A stretch of 64,000 nucleotides of DNA from Minwuiaceae bacterium. Its GTDB lineage: Bacteria; Pseudomonadota; Alphaproteobacteria; Minwuiales; Minwuiaceae. The first letter of the stretch is position 1. Each line of letters begins with the position of its first letter. Both the position numbers and the translations under genes were made by a program. Positions 33,304 to 41,653 of the stretch are shown here, in pieces. Location of the stretch: the NCBI GenBank assembly GCA_028278525.1, contig JANQEE010000020.1, positions 186,001 through 250,000 of the forward strand. Reading direction: 5' to 3'. The notes under the pieces were generated by a model that was given only the letters and a program-made list of their open reading frames with translations, had not been told where the DNA came from and did not search any database.

Positions 33304-34962
33304 ATGAAAGCCTCAGACCTGTTCGTACGCTGCCTGGAGGAGGAAGGCGTCGAGCATATCTTCGGCGTGCCGGGCGAGGAGAACGCCGACCTGATGATTT
33401 CGCTGATGGACAGCGATATCGAGTTCGTGCTGTGCCGGCACGAACAGGCGGCGGCGTTCATGGCCGACGCCTACGGCCGGCTGACCGGCAAGGCCGGAGT
33501 CTGCCTGGCAACGCTCGGCCCCGGCGCGACCAACCTGGTGACCGGCGTCGCGGACGCGAACATGGACCGATCGCCGCTGGTCGCGATTATCGGCCAGGGG
33601 TCGACCAACCGGCTGCATAAGGAAAGCCACCAGAACATGGACGCGATCGGCATGTTCAAGCCGATCTCCAAATGGGCGCATTCGATCACCAATGCCGCCA
33701 CTGTGCCGGAAGTGCTGCGTAAGGCGTTCAAGATGGCGGCGATGGAGAAACCGGGCGCGACGATCATCGAACTGCCGGAGGACGTCGCCAAGGCAAGCAT
33801 CGACCTCACGCCGATGCAGGCGGAGAAGACGCGGCGGCCGGCGGCCGACCATAAGGCGGTGGCCAAAGCGGTCGAACTGATCGCCGCCGCCAAGCGGCCG
33901 ATCATCCTGGCCGGCAACGGCGCGGTGCGCAAACGCGCGGCGAAGCAACTGCGCCGGCTGGCGCGCAAGACCGGCATCGGCGTGGTCAATACCTTCATGG
34001 GCAAGGGCGCGGTGCCGCTGGACGACCCGCACTGCCTGTTCACCATCGGCCTGCAGGGCCGGGACCATATCAGCTTCGCCTTCGACGAGGCGGACACGGT
34101 GATCGCGGTCGGCTACGACCTGGTCGAATTCGCGCCGGAATTCTGGAACAAGGATGGGGACAAGACGATCATCCATATCGATTTCGAGCCGGCGGAGATC
34201 GACAGCGCCTATCCGGTGACGGTGGACGTGGTGTCCGACACGGCGGACGCGCTGTGGCAGATCAACGAGGAACTGAACCGGGCTCACGAGGACCGGCTGC
34301 CGCTGTTCGACATCGAAGGGCGGGCCGTGCTGCGCCAAGCGATCTGGGACGACCTGAACGCGGAAGCGGCGGATACGTCGTTTCCGATGAAGCCGCAGCG
34401 GATCCTGACCGACCTGCGCGAGGCGCTTGGACCGGACGACATTCTGCTGTCCGACGTCGGCGCCCATAAAATGTGGGTCGCGCGCTATTACCAGTGCTAT
34501 CAGCCGAACACCTGCCTGATCTCGAACGGTTTCTGCTCCATGGGGTTCGCGCTGCCGGGCGCGATCGGCGCCAAGATGGCGTTCCCCGAACGGCGGGTCG
34601 CGGCGGTCTGCGGCGACGCCGGGTTCCTGATGAACGTGCAGGACCTGGAGACGGCGGTGCGGCTGAAGCTGAACTTCGTCTGCCTGGTCTGGGTCGACGG
34701 CGAATACGGCCTGATCAAGTGGAAGCAGCAGAACCACTACGACGGCAAGCATTCCGACCTCGCCTTCAACAACCCGGACTTCGAACTGCTGGCGCAGTCG
34801 TTCGGGATGTGGGGACGCACCCTGACAGGGCCGGACCAGTTGCAGCCGGCGCTGGACGAGGCGTTCGCGCAAGACGGGCCGGCGCTGCTCGCCATCCCGG
34901 TCGACTATGCGGAAAACCGCAAACTGACCGAACGGCTCGGCAACCTGATCTGCCCGATCTGA
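33304..34962 (+). CDS. Acetolactate synthase large-subunit-like TPP enzyme
   Basis: A 552-residue thiamine-diphosphate enzyme of the acetolactate synthase/AlsS type. The catalytic Glu is E47 in FVLCRHEQAAAFMADAYGRL. GVCLATLGPGATNLVTGVAD and the TPP/Mg segment VCGDAGFLMNVQDLETAVRL (GDA...N) are present. SNGFCSMGFALPGAIGAKMA is also typical. No small regulatory subunit follows, and the protein sits in a cassette with an aldehyde dehydrogenase and an FMN glutamate synthase-like enzyme, so a catabolic role rather than valine synthesis is likely. ATG 33304 has GGAGACGG upstream. A hairpin repeat 18 bp after the stop probably ends the transcript. Confidence 0.88.
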   Translation: MKASDLFVRCLEEEGVEHIFGVPGEENADLMISLMDSDIEFVLCRHEQAAAFMADAYGRLTGKAGVCLATLGPGATNLVTGVADANMDRSPLVAIIGQGSTNRLHKESHQNMDAIGMFKPISKWAHSITNAATVPEVLRKAFKMAAMEKPGATIIELPEDVAKASIDLTPMQAEKTRRPAADHKAVAKAVELIAAAKRPIILAGNGAVRKRAAKQLRRLARKTGIGVVNTFMGKGAVPLDDPHCLFTIGLQGRDHISFAFDEADTVIAVGYDLVEFAPEFWNKDGDKTIIHIDFEPAEIDSAYPVTVDVVSDTADALWQINEELNRAHEDRLPLFDIEGRAVLRQAIWDDLNAEAADTSFPMKPQRILTDLREALGPDDILLSDVGAHKMWVARYYQCYQPNTCLISNGFCSMGFALPGAIGAKMAFPERRVAAVCGDAGFLMNVQDLETAVRLKLNFVCLVWVDGEYGLIKWKQQNHYDGKHSDLAFNNPDFELLAQSFGMWGRTLTGPDQLQPALDEAFAQDGPALLAIPVDYAENRKLTERLGNLICPI

Positions 34963-34979
34963 CTTTGTTGTTACAGCTC

Positions 34980-35053
34980 GACCCGTCCCGCTCCCCCGTC
35001 CCAACCACCCCAAGGGTGACCTCATGGCTGATTGGGACGGGGGAGCGGGACGG
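34980..35053. repeat. GC-rich palindromic repeat, copy 1
   Basis: GACCCGTCCCGCTCCCCC on the left pairs with GGGGGAGCGGGACGG on the right, continuing with GTCCCAA/TTGGGAC. It is placed between the acetolactate synthase-like stop and the DM13 gene. The outer 18 bases are the same as in the repeat at 41481-41561, while the inner arms differ but still pair. Confidence 0.8.
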
Positions 35054-35124
35054 CTAAGACACCGCCCGATGACCGTCATAACCAGAAACCAAAAACAAAC
35101 CTCAACCGTCGGAGAGTGAGACTC

Positions 35125-35601
35125 ATGAAAAAACTGATCGCCGTCGCGTTCGTCGCCGGCCTTGTCGGCTTCGTTGCCGGCAACGCCTTCTGGTATCTGG
35201 CAAGCCCGCTCTGGATCGACAACGTAGTGTCGGAAAGCGCCTCCGCGGCGGATACCGCCAAGGTGCTGGCCACCGGCACCTTCTCCGATGCCGATGCAGT
35301 ACACCGCGGCAAAGGCACCGCCACAATTTACGAAGGCACGGCGGGGCAGCGGACGCTCAGGTTCACAGACTTCGAAGTAACCAACGGGCCGGACCTGGAG
35401 GTCTGGCTGGTCGCCGCCGACAGCGTCGCGTCGAACGCCGACGTCACCGGCAACGCATGGGTCGCGCTTGGCCAACTGAAGGGCAATATCGGCGACCAGA
35501 ACTACGACATCCCCGCCGACGTGGACCTGAGCAAGTACCGCTCGGTCGTGATCTGGTGTGAGCAGTTCGGCGTGCTGTTCTCGCCGGCGGCGCTGAAATG
35601 A
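35125..35601 (+). CDS. DM13 domain-containing exported protein
   Basis: A 158-residue protein with an N-terminal signal anchor (KKLIAVAFVAGLVGFVAGNA) and a DM13 domain over residues about 50-155. Typical DM13 features are ATGTFSDADAVHRGKGTATI, LRFTDFEVTNGPDLEVWLVA and KYRSVVIWCEQFGVLFSPAAL, where the WC...F..A Cys motif is the proposed redox site. Location is the envelope. GGAGAG precedes the ATG. It may be transcribed alone between two repeat-bounded units. Confidence 0.85.
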   Translation: MKKLIAVAFVAGLVGFVAGNAFWYLASPLWIDNVVSESASAADTAKVLATGTFSDADAVHRGKGTATIYEGTAGQRTLRFTDFEVTNGPDLEVWLVAADSVASNADVTGNAWVALGQLKGNIGDQNYDIPADVDLSKYRSVVIWCEQFGVLFSPAALK

Positions 35602-35796
35602 CGGGCCGACATGCGTCCCCTCGGCCCGCGACCAGGGGCGGCCAGCCCCCAAAAGCCGCCCCTGGTCATCCTTTCGATAGCGCCCGAGGACGGGTCGTAA
35701 TGTCGTCGAAGATCGCGTGGCGCTACATCTGGTATACTATCCGGAGAATCTTCGGTAGGGTTTGCGCATCTCGATCATGTGCGGGAGATTACCTCA

Positions 35797-35997
35797 GTGA
35801 AACCGCAGAGATGGAATACGCAACGACTGGCACTGTATGGTGCGTTCGGAGGTGCGGCCCTGACCATTATCAGATCCTACGACGTCCTCTCCGAACTGGG
35901 TATCGTTCATTCTGGCGCCCAGATTATCGGTGGCGCAATAGGTGGCGCCATATTGTTGGCAATAATCTCGGGGGCGCGAAACCTGTTCGTGCGGTAA
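35797..35997 (+). CDS. Small membrane protein of unknown function
   Basis: A 66-residue protein with two hydrophobic segments: LALYGAFGGAALTII near residues 11-25 and the Gly-rich AQIIGGAIGGAILLAIISGA near 40-60. GTG 35797 is preferred because GGGAG lies 9 nt upstream; GTG 35779 is an in-frame alternative. No family is recognised. It is the first gene of a three-gene set with the secreted protein at 36003 (5-bp gap) and the membrane protein at 36614. Confidence 0.5.
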   Translation: MKPQRWNTQRLALYGAFGGAALTIIRSYDVLSELGIVHSGAQIIGGAIGGAILLAIISGARNLFVR

Positions 35998-36002
35998 GTA
36001 GT

Positions 36003-36608
36003 GTGATCCCGCAATCCTTCCGTATCAGATTTAGCACAGGACAGGCGAAAGCCGTCCTGTCGGCGATCTTTGCCTGGCCACTCCTTGCCGGCGGCGCCGG
36101 CGCGCAGAACGCGACGCCGTTGGTGCAGCCGTTGTTCGAGGCCAAGACCGAACATTGCATGGTCCGGGCGGCGACGGAGCCGAAGTGGAAGGTGATCCGT
36201 GTCGATATGAATGAGATATCGACGGGCCGGGACTGCGTCTTAAACGAGCAGGAAACGGTGGAGATCTTCTCCCTTGTGTTCAAGACGCACAAGGATACCC
36301 ACGACCGGACCCCCTACGTCTCGCTGATCGTCGGCAGTGTCGAGCGCTATCCCTGGATGCAGCGCCACCTGATGGAAATGGCGCGTGGCGATCCGAACTG
36401 GAGGCGCGACCGGGGCAAGCCCGGCGACGGGCGGACCAATGCTTATGTCAACCGCGTGCTGAGCCGGTCCCCCGTGATCGACGTCTTCAACCGGTCGTCG
36501 GAGCCTTACGGTTTTCGCCTTGCCGATATGGATTGCGAGAAAGTCTTTGTTTCGGACGACGGTCTGCCGTACGACGCCTTCTGCTGGCTGCATATCGCGC
36601 CCAGGTAG
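36003..36608 (+). CDS. Secreted protein of unknown function
   Basis: A 201-residue exported protein. The signal peptide is AVLSAIFAWPLLAGGAGAQN near residues 16-36. The mature part has four spaced cysteines (HCMVRAATEP, GRDCVLNEQE, MDCEKVFVSD, YDAFCWLHIA), suggesting disulfides, and a SRSPVIDVFNRSSEPYGFRL block. I do not recognise the family. GTG 36003 has a weak ribosome binding site but follows the upstream stop by 5 bp, so coupling is likely. It ends 5 bp before the next gene. Confidence 0.6.
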   Translation: MIPQSFRIRFSTGQAKAVLSAIFAWPLLAGGAGAQNATPLVQPLFEAKTEHCMVRAATEPKWKVIRVDMNEISTGRDCVLNEQETVEIFSLVFKTHKDTHDRTPYVSLIVGSVERYPWMQRHLMEMARGDPNWRRDRGKPGDGRTNAYVNRVLSRSPVIDVFNRSSEPYGFRLADMDCEKVFVSDDGLPYDAFCWLHIAPR

Positions 36609-36613
36609 GACCG

Positions 36614-37642
36614 ATGCGGGAATCGCTTTCCGGCCGGGCCAGGGACAACGGTTTCCTATCGACAGTTATCTTTTGCATCTGCGTCTGCGGCACCGGGGCT
36701 GTGGTCGCCTTCGGCGCCGAATACCTCACCGGCGTGCCGATTACCGAGATCCTGAGCTGGTGGTGGCGCGAGGGCGAAGGCCGGGTGCCGGTGATCGTCA
36801 TGAGCTCGCTGCTGTTCTTCTTCGCCATTCTGCTGTCGCTCTGGGCGATGGCCTGGACGCAGGTCCTGCGCGGCGAACTGGTGCCGTATGTCTGGCTGGG
36901 CCCGGACCTGATCAACAACAAGGGCTACTACTACGCGACCGACGACCCGACCCGGGAGCGGATGACGCTGCGGGTCGATAGAGACCGGTACGGTTTCAAC
37001 TATTCCAGTTCGATCGACTCGCTTTTTCTTACCCACACCATGATCCGCTTCGGGCCGAGGCCGGAACAGATCGGGCGCGCCGTGGAACACGGGCTCGGGC
37101 CGCAGATCAAGCTGGCCCTGTTCCAGTATGTGACGCTGCTGTTCGGCGTCACGCCGGTCGGGCACGTGGTCTACCAATACATCCAGGCGCACGGCCTGCC
37201 GAGCGCCGCGCCGGCGGCGTGGAGTCTCGCCGCCATCGTGCTCGGCCCGCTGTTCGCGGTGCAGGTCCTGGGTCTTGTGACCGGCGATAAGGCCCTGAAA
37301 AGGAAGCTGGCCGCGTTTCCGGAAAAGGAATACGTCCGCGTCCACGACACCGACCTGAAGCCCGGCGACACGGTCACGGTGACGTTAAAGAAGAAGGGCC
37401 GGGAGCGGCGGAAGAGCGGCAACAAGCCCTTCGACTGCTTCTATCTGGTCGAATGGGCAAGCGGGCCGGCGCTGACGGTCAGTGCCGTCTTCGCCTTCCA
37501 CGCCAGCCGCAAAATCAAGGAGAAGATCGACGAACTGGACCGCCTGACCGAGCGGCAAAGCCAGATCGGTTGCCGCGTCGACGAGAACTTCAAACTGCGG
37601 CCAACCCTGTTCGACGACGTGAAGGACCCCGACTGGATCTAG
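36614..37642 (+). CDS. Integral membrane protein of unknown function
   Basis: A 342-residue protein with about four to five transmembrane helices. Two are in the first 80 residues (FLSTVIFCICVCGTGAVVAF, VIVMSSLLFFFAILLSLWAM). Two are near residues 175-225 (LALFQYVTLLFGVTPVGHVV, SLAAIVLGPLFAVQVLGLVT). A soluble, basic segment follows (DTVTVTLKKKGRERRKSGNK), and the last 50 residues look coiled-coil. ATG 36614 follows AGGTAGGA. The TAG stop lies in the CTAG of the palindromic element at 37639. No family is recognised; it is the third gene of an unknown operon. Confidence 0.65.
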   Translation: MRESLSGRARDNGFLSTVIFCICVCGTGAVVAFGAEYLTGVPITEILSWWWREGEGRVPVIVMSSLLFFFAILLSLWAMAWTQVLRGELVPYVWLGPDLINNKGYYYATDDPTRERMTLRVDRDRYGFNYSSSIDSLFLTHTMIRFGPRPEQIGRAVEHGLGPQIKLALFQYVTLLFGVTPVGHVVYQYIQAHGLPSAAPAAWSLAAIVLGPLFAVQVLGLVTGDKALKRKLAAFPEKEYVRVHDTDLKPGDTVTVTLKKKGRERRKSGNKPFDCFYLVEWASGPALTVSAVFAFHASRKIKEKIDELDRLTERQSQIGCRVDENFKLRPTLFDDVKDPDWI

Positions 37643-37816
37643 CAGGCTGCTGAAAAAGGCAGTTGAGCGTTTGCCCACCCTTCGAGATGGCCCTGCGGGC
37701 CTCCTCAGGATGAGGTCGTCGTGTTGTCAACATGCTAGCCCTCATGCTGAGGAGGCGCGAAGCGCCGTCTCGAAGGGTGGGCAAACGCTCAACTGCCTTT
37801 TTCAGCAGCCTACCAG
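37639..37816. repeat. Palindromic stop-codon element, copy 3
   Basis: A 178-bp element, the best preserved copy. CTAGCAGGCTGCTGAAAAAG on the left pairs with CCTTTTTCAGCAGCC on the right, and GAGCGTTTGCCCACCCTTCG pairs with CGAAGGGTGGGCAAACGCTC. The inner arms contain GGCCCTGCGGGCC and GGCGCGAAGCGCC hairpins. The right boundary reads CCAG instead of CTAG. The left CTAG holds the stop codon of the membrane protein. Confidence 0.87.
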
Positions 37817-37874
37817 GACAATTTCGCCCGGCTAATCGACATCGACTATGCAATCCGATTAACCGGACGACGCT

Positions 37875-38639
37875 CTAGTTCGCGTAAGGGATGCCCGAGG
37901 TGCCGCTGCCGACAAGCTCCGTGCCCTTCGCCAGGGATGTTTTGCGGGTCATGGGAATGAGATTGCCGTCGAGGCGCATTTGCCCGACCTCCATGATCGT
38001 CTGGTTCACGGCTTTCGAATGCGGGCGTTTGGCGATCGTATCGAACCACTTCTTGACCTTGGGGTACTTCTTCCATTCGGCGTCGGGGATGATCTTTCCG
38101 GCGTCGTGGGATACGAACTCGTGATAGCCCTGCAGATCCGCGAAGCTGATCTCATTGCCGGCGATGTATTTGCTGTTGGCGAGCCAGTCGTCGAGGATCC
38201 CCATCGATTCATAGAGAACGTGCAGCCCTTTCTCGATTTCCCGGGAGTAGTCGTGCTTGCCCCAGATGCATTCCGCGAAGTGCGAATAGAAGAAGGCGCC
38301 GGCGCCGCGGCGCAGCGTCGTCGAATGCCAATGCAGGTACTGCTGGACGATGGCTCTTTCCTGCATCGTCGCCCCGAACCAATTGGCGGGCACATCGAAT
38401 TTCTCGTTCAGGTAGGACGCGATCGCCGCGCTTTCCCAGACAACGAAATCGCCATCGCAGAGGATCGGCACCTGTCCCGTCGGGTTATACTTGTCCTTGA
38501 ATTCCTGCTGCTCGTTGCTGCCGTCCAAGAGGTTAACGATCTCCTCTTCGAAAGGAATATCAGTCTCGAGCATGAATTGGTGAACGGCCCGGCATGGCTG
38601 GGAAGTAGGATGGTGCATAAAGCGTACTGTAGAGCTCAT
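37875..38639 (-). CDS. Glutathione S-transferase family protein
   Basis: A 254-residue GST. The N-terminal thioredoxin-like domain (residues 1-85) opens TVRFMHHPTSQPCRAVHQFM, and NPTGQVPILCDGDFVVWESA contains the cis-Pro and Glu-Ser glutathione-binding motif. The all-helical C-terminal domain includes SKYIAGNEISFADLQGYHEF with the N-capping Asp. The active-site residue is likely Ser or Cys in TSQPC, as in theta-like bacterial GSTs. GGAGGAA precedes the ATG. It is divergent from the Rid-family gene; the substrate is unknown. Confidence 0.88.
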   Translation of the reverse strand: MSSTVRFMHHPTSQPCRAVHQFMLETDIPFEEEIVNLLDGSNEQQEFKDKYNPTGQVPILCDGDFVVWESAAIASYLNEKFDVPANWFGATMQERAIVQQYLHWHSTTLRRGAGAFFYSHFAECIWGKHDYSREIEKGLHVLYESMGILDDWLANSKYIAGNEISFADLQGYHEFVSHDAGKIIPDAEWKKYPKVKKWFDTIAKRPHSKAVNQTIMEVGQMRLDGNLIPMTRKTSLAKGTELVGSGTSGIPYAN

Positions 38640-38740
38640 GATGGCTTCCTCCGCTTTTTCGGCATCGATTCGAATACTGTGACTTTCGTCGATGTTCTTT
38701 TAGCCTACATGTCTTACGTCGTTATGAACAGGAAGGCGGA

Positions 38741-39154
38741 ATGGTAGACAGCTTTAATCCACCCGACGTATGGGCGCCTTTCGGGGCGTTTTCGATGGCG
38801 GTGATCCAGGGCGACGGACAGGTCGTTCATCTGAAAGGCCAGGTCGCGCTCGACCGGGACGGCAACGTCGTCGGCAAGGGCGACATGCGGGCGCAGGTCC
38901 GCCAGGTGCTTGAAAACATTCGCACCGTGCTGGCCGCGCTTGGCGGAACGATGGGCGACATCGTCTCGCTGACCCAGTACGCGACCGATATCGAACTGTT
39001 CATGCAGAGCGGCGATGTCCGGCAGGAATTCTTTACAGACCCTTACCCGGTGACGACGACCGTCGAGGTCTCCCGGCTGTATCACACAGATTTGATGATC
39101 GAGATCACCGCCATCGCGGAAATCCCGAGGGACAGCTTCCGGCACCCGGCATAA
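38741..39154 (+). CDS. Rid-family (YjgF/YER057c) protein without the RidA arginine
   Basis: A 137-residue Rid-family trimer-type protein. VVHLKGQVALDRDGNVVGKG, QVRQVLENIRTVLAALGGTM and TQYATDIELFM match the family. RidA deaminases have PARS/T-V-E-V with an essential Arg (Arg105 in E. coli); here the same place reads PVTTTVEVSRLYHTD, with no Arg. It therefore probably belongs to the Rid4-7 groups, which lack enamine deaminase activity. GGAAGGCGGA precedes the ATG. It converges with the deacylase gene. Confidence 0.82.
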   Translation: MVDSFNPPDVWAPFGAFSMAVIQGDGQVVHLKGQVALDRDGNVVGKGDMRAQVRQVLENIRTVLAALGGTMGDIVSLTQYATDIELFMQSGDVRQEFFTDPYPVTTTVEVSRLYHTDLMIEITAIAEIPRDSFRHPA

Positions 39155-39163
39155 AGGACGCCG

Positions 39164-40639
39164 CTAGCCGCCGCCGCGCGCCGTCTCCTGAAGCCTGATC
39201 GCGCGGCCCGGGCGGGCGCCGGTGGCCTGGCCGGCCTGCCAGACCGGTTCGCCGTTGACCAGCACGCGGTCGATGCCGCCGGCCGGCTGCATCGGGTTCT
39301 GGAAGTCGGCACGGTCGATCACCGTTTCCGGATCGAACAAGACGAGGTCCGCGTAATAGCCGGGTTGCACCAGGCCGCGGTCGGCCAGGCCGAACTCCTT
39401 GGCCGGCAGGCCGGTCATCGAACGGACGGCGTCCTCCATGGTCACGATGCCGAGGTCGCGGGCGTAGTGGCCGAGCACGCGCGGGAAGGTGCCCCAAAGC
39501 CTGGGATGGGGGTGGCTGTCGCTCGGCAGGCCGTCGGAGCCGATCATCGACTTCGGGAAGGCGATGACGCGCTGCACGTCTTCCTCGTCCATCTGGAAAT
39601 AGACCGCGCCGGCAGGCAGCAGGGCTTCCGCAGCCGCCCCGCGGTCGAGGCCCAGTTCCGCCGCGATCTCGTCCAGGTCGCGGCCGGCGACGTCGGGCCG
39701 CTTGGTGCACCAGGTGACCAGCACCTTCGACGCCGCGACCGCGTTGTCCGGCAGCAGCACCGTCGACGAGGCGATATAGGGATAGACGTCGAGGGTGACG
39801 CGCTGCTTGCCCATCAGTTCCTCGATCAGCGGCAGGGTCTCCCTGGTGCGGCCGAAGTTGGCGGCGCCCGTGGTCTTGTGATGGGAAATCACCAGTTGCA
39901 CGCCGCCGCGGCGGGCGATTTCAGCGGCTTCCTCGATCGCTTCGATGACATCCGCGGCCTCGTCGCGGATATGCGCCGTATAGACGGCATCGACAGGGCC
40001 TAAGGTCTCGGCCACGGCGGCGACCTCGTCGGTGGTGGCGGCCTTGGCCGGCGGATAGAACAGGCCGGACGACATGCCGACGGCGCCGGCTTCCAACGCC
40101 TCGGTCATCAGGCCGCGCATCACGTCGATTTCCTTGTCGGTCGCGGTGCGGCCGAGATCGTCCATCGCGTTGTAGCGGAGCGTGGTGTGGCCGATCAGGG
40201 TCAGGGAATTGAGTGCAGCCGGCGACTTGTCCAGACGGTCGAAATAATCGCCGGTGGAGCGGAAACAGTGCTCTTCGGTATCGACCAGCAGGTCGAAGGG
40301 CGGGGGCGGCAGGCCTTCGCGCACGAACGGCGAGACGCTGACGCCACAATTGCCGACGACGACGGTGGTCACCCCCTGGCTCGCCTTGGCCGGCACGTCG
40401 GGGTGGCTCAGCAGATAGCGGTCGTCGTGGGTGTGGACGTCGATGAAGCCGGGCGCCAGCGCCTTGCCGGCGGCGTCTATCTCGGTGTCCGCGGCCATGG
40501 CGCCGAGATCGCCAACGGCGCCGATGCGGTCGCCGACGACGGCGACATCGGCGGGGCGCGCGGGATCGCCTGAGCCGTCGAACAGGGTGGCGCCGCGGAA
40601 GATCAGGTCGGCGCGGCCGGAAGAAGAGGGATCAGACAC
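39164..40639 (-). CDS. N-acyl-D-amino-acid deacylase family amidohydrolase
   Basis: A 491-residue metal-dependent amidohydrolase. DLIFRGATLFDGSGDPARPA opens the composite domain. The metal motif HxH is in GFIDVHTHDDRYLLSHPDVP. Later blocks are VVVGNCGVSVSPFVREGLPP, VYTAHIRDEAADVIEAIEEA and VISHHKTTGAANFG, all normal for D-aminoacylases. LVLFDPETVIDRADFQNP is the family's C-terminal signature. The GTG start overlaps the upstream SDR gene's stop by 8 bp, so the two are coupled. The likely substrates are N-acyl-D-amino acids. Confidence 0.88.
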   Translation of the reverse strand: MSDPSSSGRADLIFRGATLFDGSGDPARPADVAVVGDRIGAVGDLGAMAADTEIDAAGKALAPGFIDVHTHDDRYLLSHPDVPAKASQGVTTVVVGNCGVSVSPFVREGLPPPPFDLLVDTEEHCFRSTGDYFDRLDKSPAALNSLTLIGHTTLRYNAMDDLGRTATDKEIDVMRGLMTEALEAGAVGMSSGLFYPPAKAATTDEVAAVAETLGPVDAVYTAHIRDEAADVIEAIEEAAEIARRGGVQLVISHHKTTGAANFGRTRETLPLIEELMGKQRVTLDVYPYIASSTVLLPDNAVAASKVLVTWCTKRPDVAGRDLDEIAAELGLDRGAAAEALLPAGAVYFQMDEEDVQRVIAFPKSMIGSDGLPSDSHPHPRLWGTFPRVLGHYARDLGIVTMEDAVRSMTGLPAKEFGLADRGLVQPGYYADLVLFDPETVIDRADFQNPMQPAGGIDRVLVNGEPVWQAGQATGARPGRAIRLQETARGGG

Positions 40640-41390
40640 AGCGGCCTCCGTCGACTTCGAGGCAGACGCCGGTGATGAACTCGGCCTCGTCGGAGGCGAG
40701 GTAGAGCGCCGCGTTGGCGATATCGCGCGGCTTGCTCATGCGGCCGAGCGGCACGGTCGAGATGAACTTCTCGCGCATTTCCGGCGTGTCCACGCCGCCC
40801 ATGAATTCGACGACCATCGGCGTGTCGGAGACCACCGGACAGATCGCGTTGACCCGGATCTTGTCCGGCGCCAGTTCCACGGCCATCGATTTGGAAATCG
40901 TCGTCACGGCACCCTTGGAGCCGTTGTACCAGGTGAGACCGGGGCGCGGGCGCAACGCCGCGGTCGACGCGGTGTTGATGATGACGCCGCCGCCGCGGGC
41001 CTTCAGCGCGGGCACGCCGTGCAGGGTGGCGAGATAGACGCTCTTCACGTTGACGGCGAAGATTTTGTCGAACGTCGCCTCGTCGATCTCCAGCATTGAC
41101 ATGTTGCGCTGCGGGACGCCGGCATTGTTGACCAGGATGTCCAGCCCGCCGAAGCCCTCGACCGCGGCCTGGATCATGGCGCGGACATCGGCGTCGCTGG
41201 TCACGTCGCCGACGAACGGCTTGGCGGTGGCGCCGGTCGCCGAAATCGCGCCCGCCACACGCTCCGCCGCCTCGCCGTTGATGTCGGCGACCAGCACGCT
41301 GGCGCCTTCCTCCGCATAGCGCTGGGCGATGCCTTCGCCGAAGCCGGACCCGGCCCCGGTGACGATCGCCGATTTATTCTCCAGGCGCAT
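40632..41390 (-). CDS. SDR family oxidoreductase
   Basis: A 252-residue classical short-chain dehydrogenase. It has the NAD(P) motif TGAGSGFGEGIAQRYAEEGA, the NNAG loop (LDILVNNAGVPQR), the catalytic Tyr-Lys in TWYNGSKGAVTTISKS, and CPVVSDTPMVVEFMGG. ATG 41390 follows GGGAGGATT. It is the first gene of a coupled pair with the deacylase. The substrate is unknown. Confidence 0.9.
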   Translation of the reverse strand: MRLENKSAIVTGAGSGFGEGIAQRYAEEGASVLVADINGEAAERVAGAISATGATAKPFVGDVTSDADVRAMIQAAVEGFGGLDILVNNAGVPQRNMSMLEIDEATFDKIFAVNVKSVYLATLHGVPALKARGGGVIINTASTAALRPRPGLTWYNGSKGAVTTISKSMAVELAPDKIRVNAICPVVSDTPMVVEFMGGVDTPEMREKFISTVPLGRMSKPRDIANAALYLASDEAEFITGVCLEVDGGRCV

Positions 41391-41480
41391 TCCAATCCTC
41401 CCACATTTCTTGACCACGCTTGCGGGAAGTCTACGGCAAAGCCGCGCCCGGTGCAGCCGCGGGGATTCCATTGTGGTCGC

Positions 41481-41561
41481 TTGACCCGTCCCGCTCCCCC
41501 ACCCGACCACCCATCAAGCATACTTTCGTGGGTGGTCGGGTGGGGGAGCGGGACGGGTCAA
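41481..41561. repeat. GC-rich palindromic repeat, copy 2
   Basis: Perfect 33-bp arms: TTGACCCGTCCCGCTCCCCC (continuing) against GGGGGAGCGGGACGGGTCAA, with a 15-bp loop. Copy 1 is at 34980-35053. It lies in the gap between the divergent SDR and SCO genes, so it is not a terminator for either. Confidence 0.85.
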
Positions 41562-41653
41562 GCCCGCGCACGCGATACAACGAGTAAAACCAGCGTGAGG
41601 TGCGGCAGTGCGCCGCAGTATTGGACGGGGGAGATCGGCTACACTGCTGCGCT

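Noticed and set aside
33313..35652. A 779-codon antisense frame over the acetolactate synthase and DM13 genes
   Set aside because: It crosses two unrelated genes and a palindromic repeat, and the translation has no recognisable domain.
34980..41561. GC-rich palindromes as CRISPR-like repeats or terminators
   Set aside because: Two isolated copies 6.5 kb apart with no spacers, and one lies upstream of a gene rather than at a gene end.
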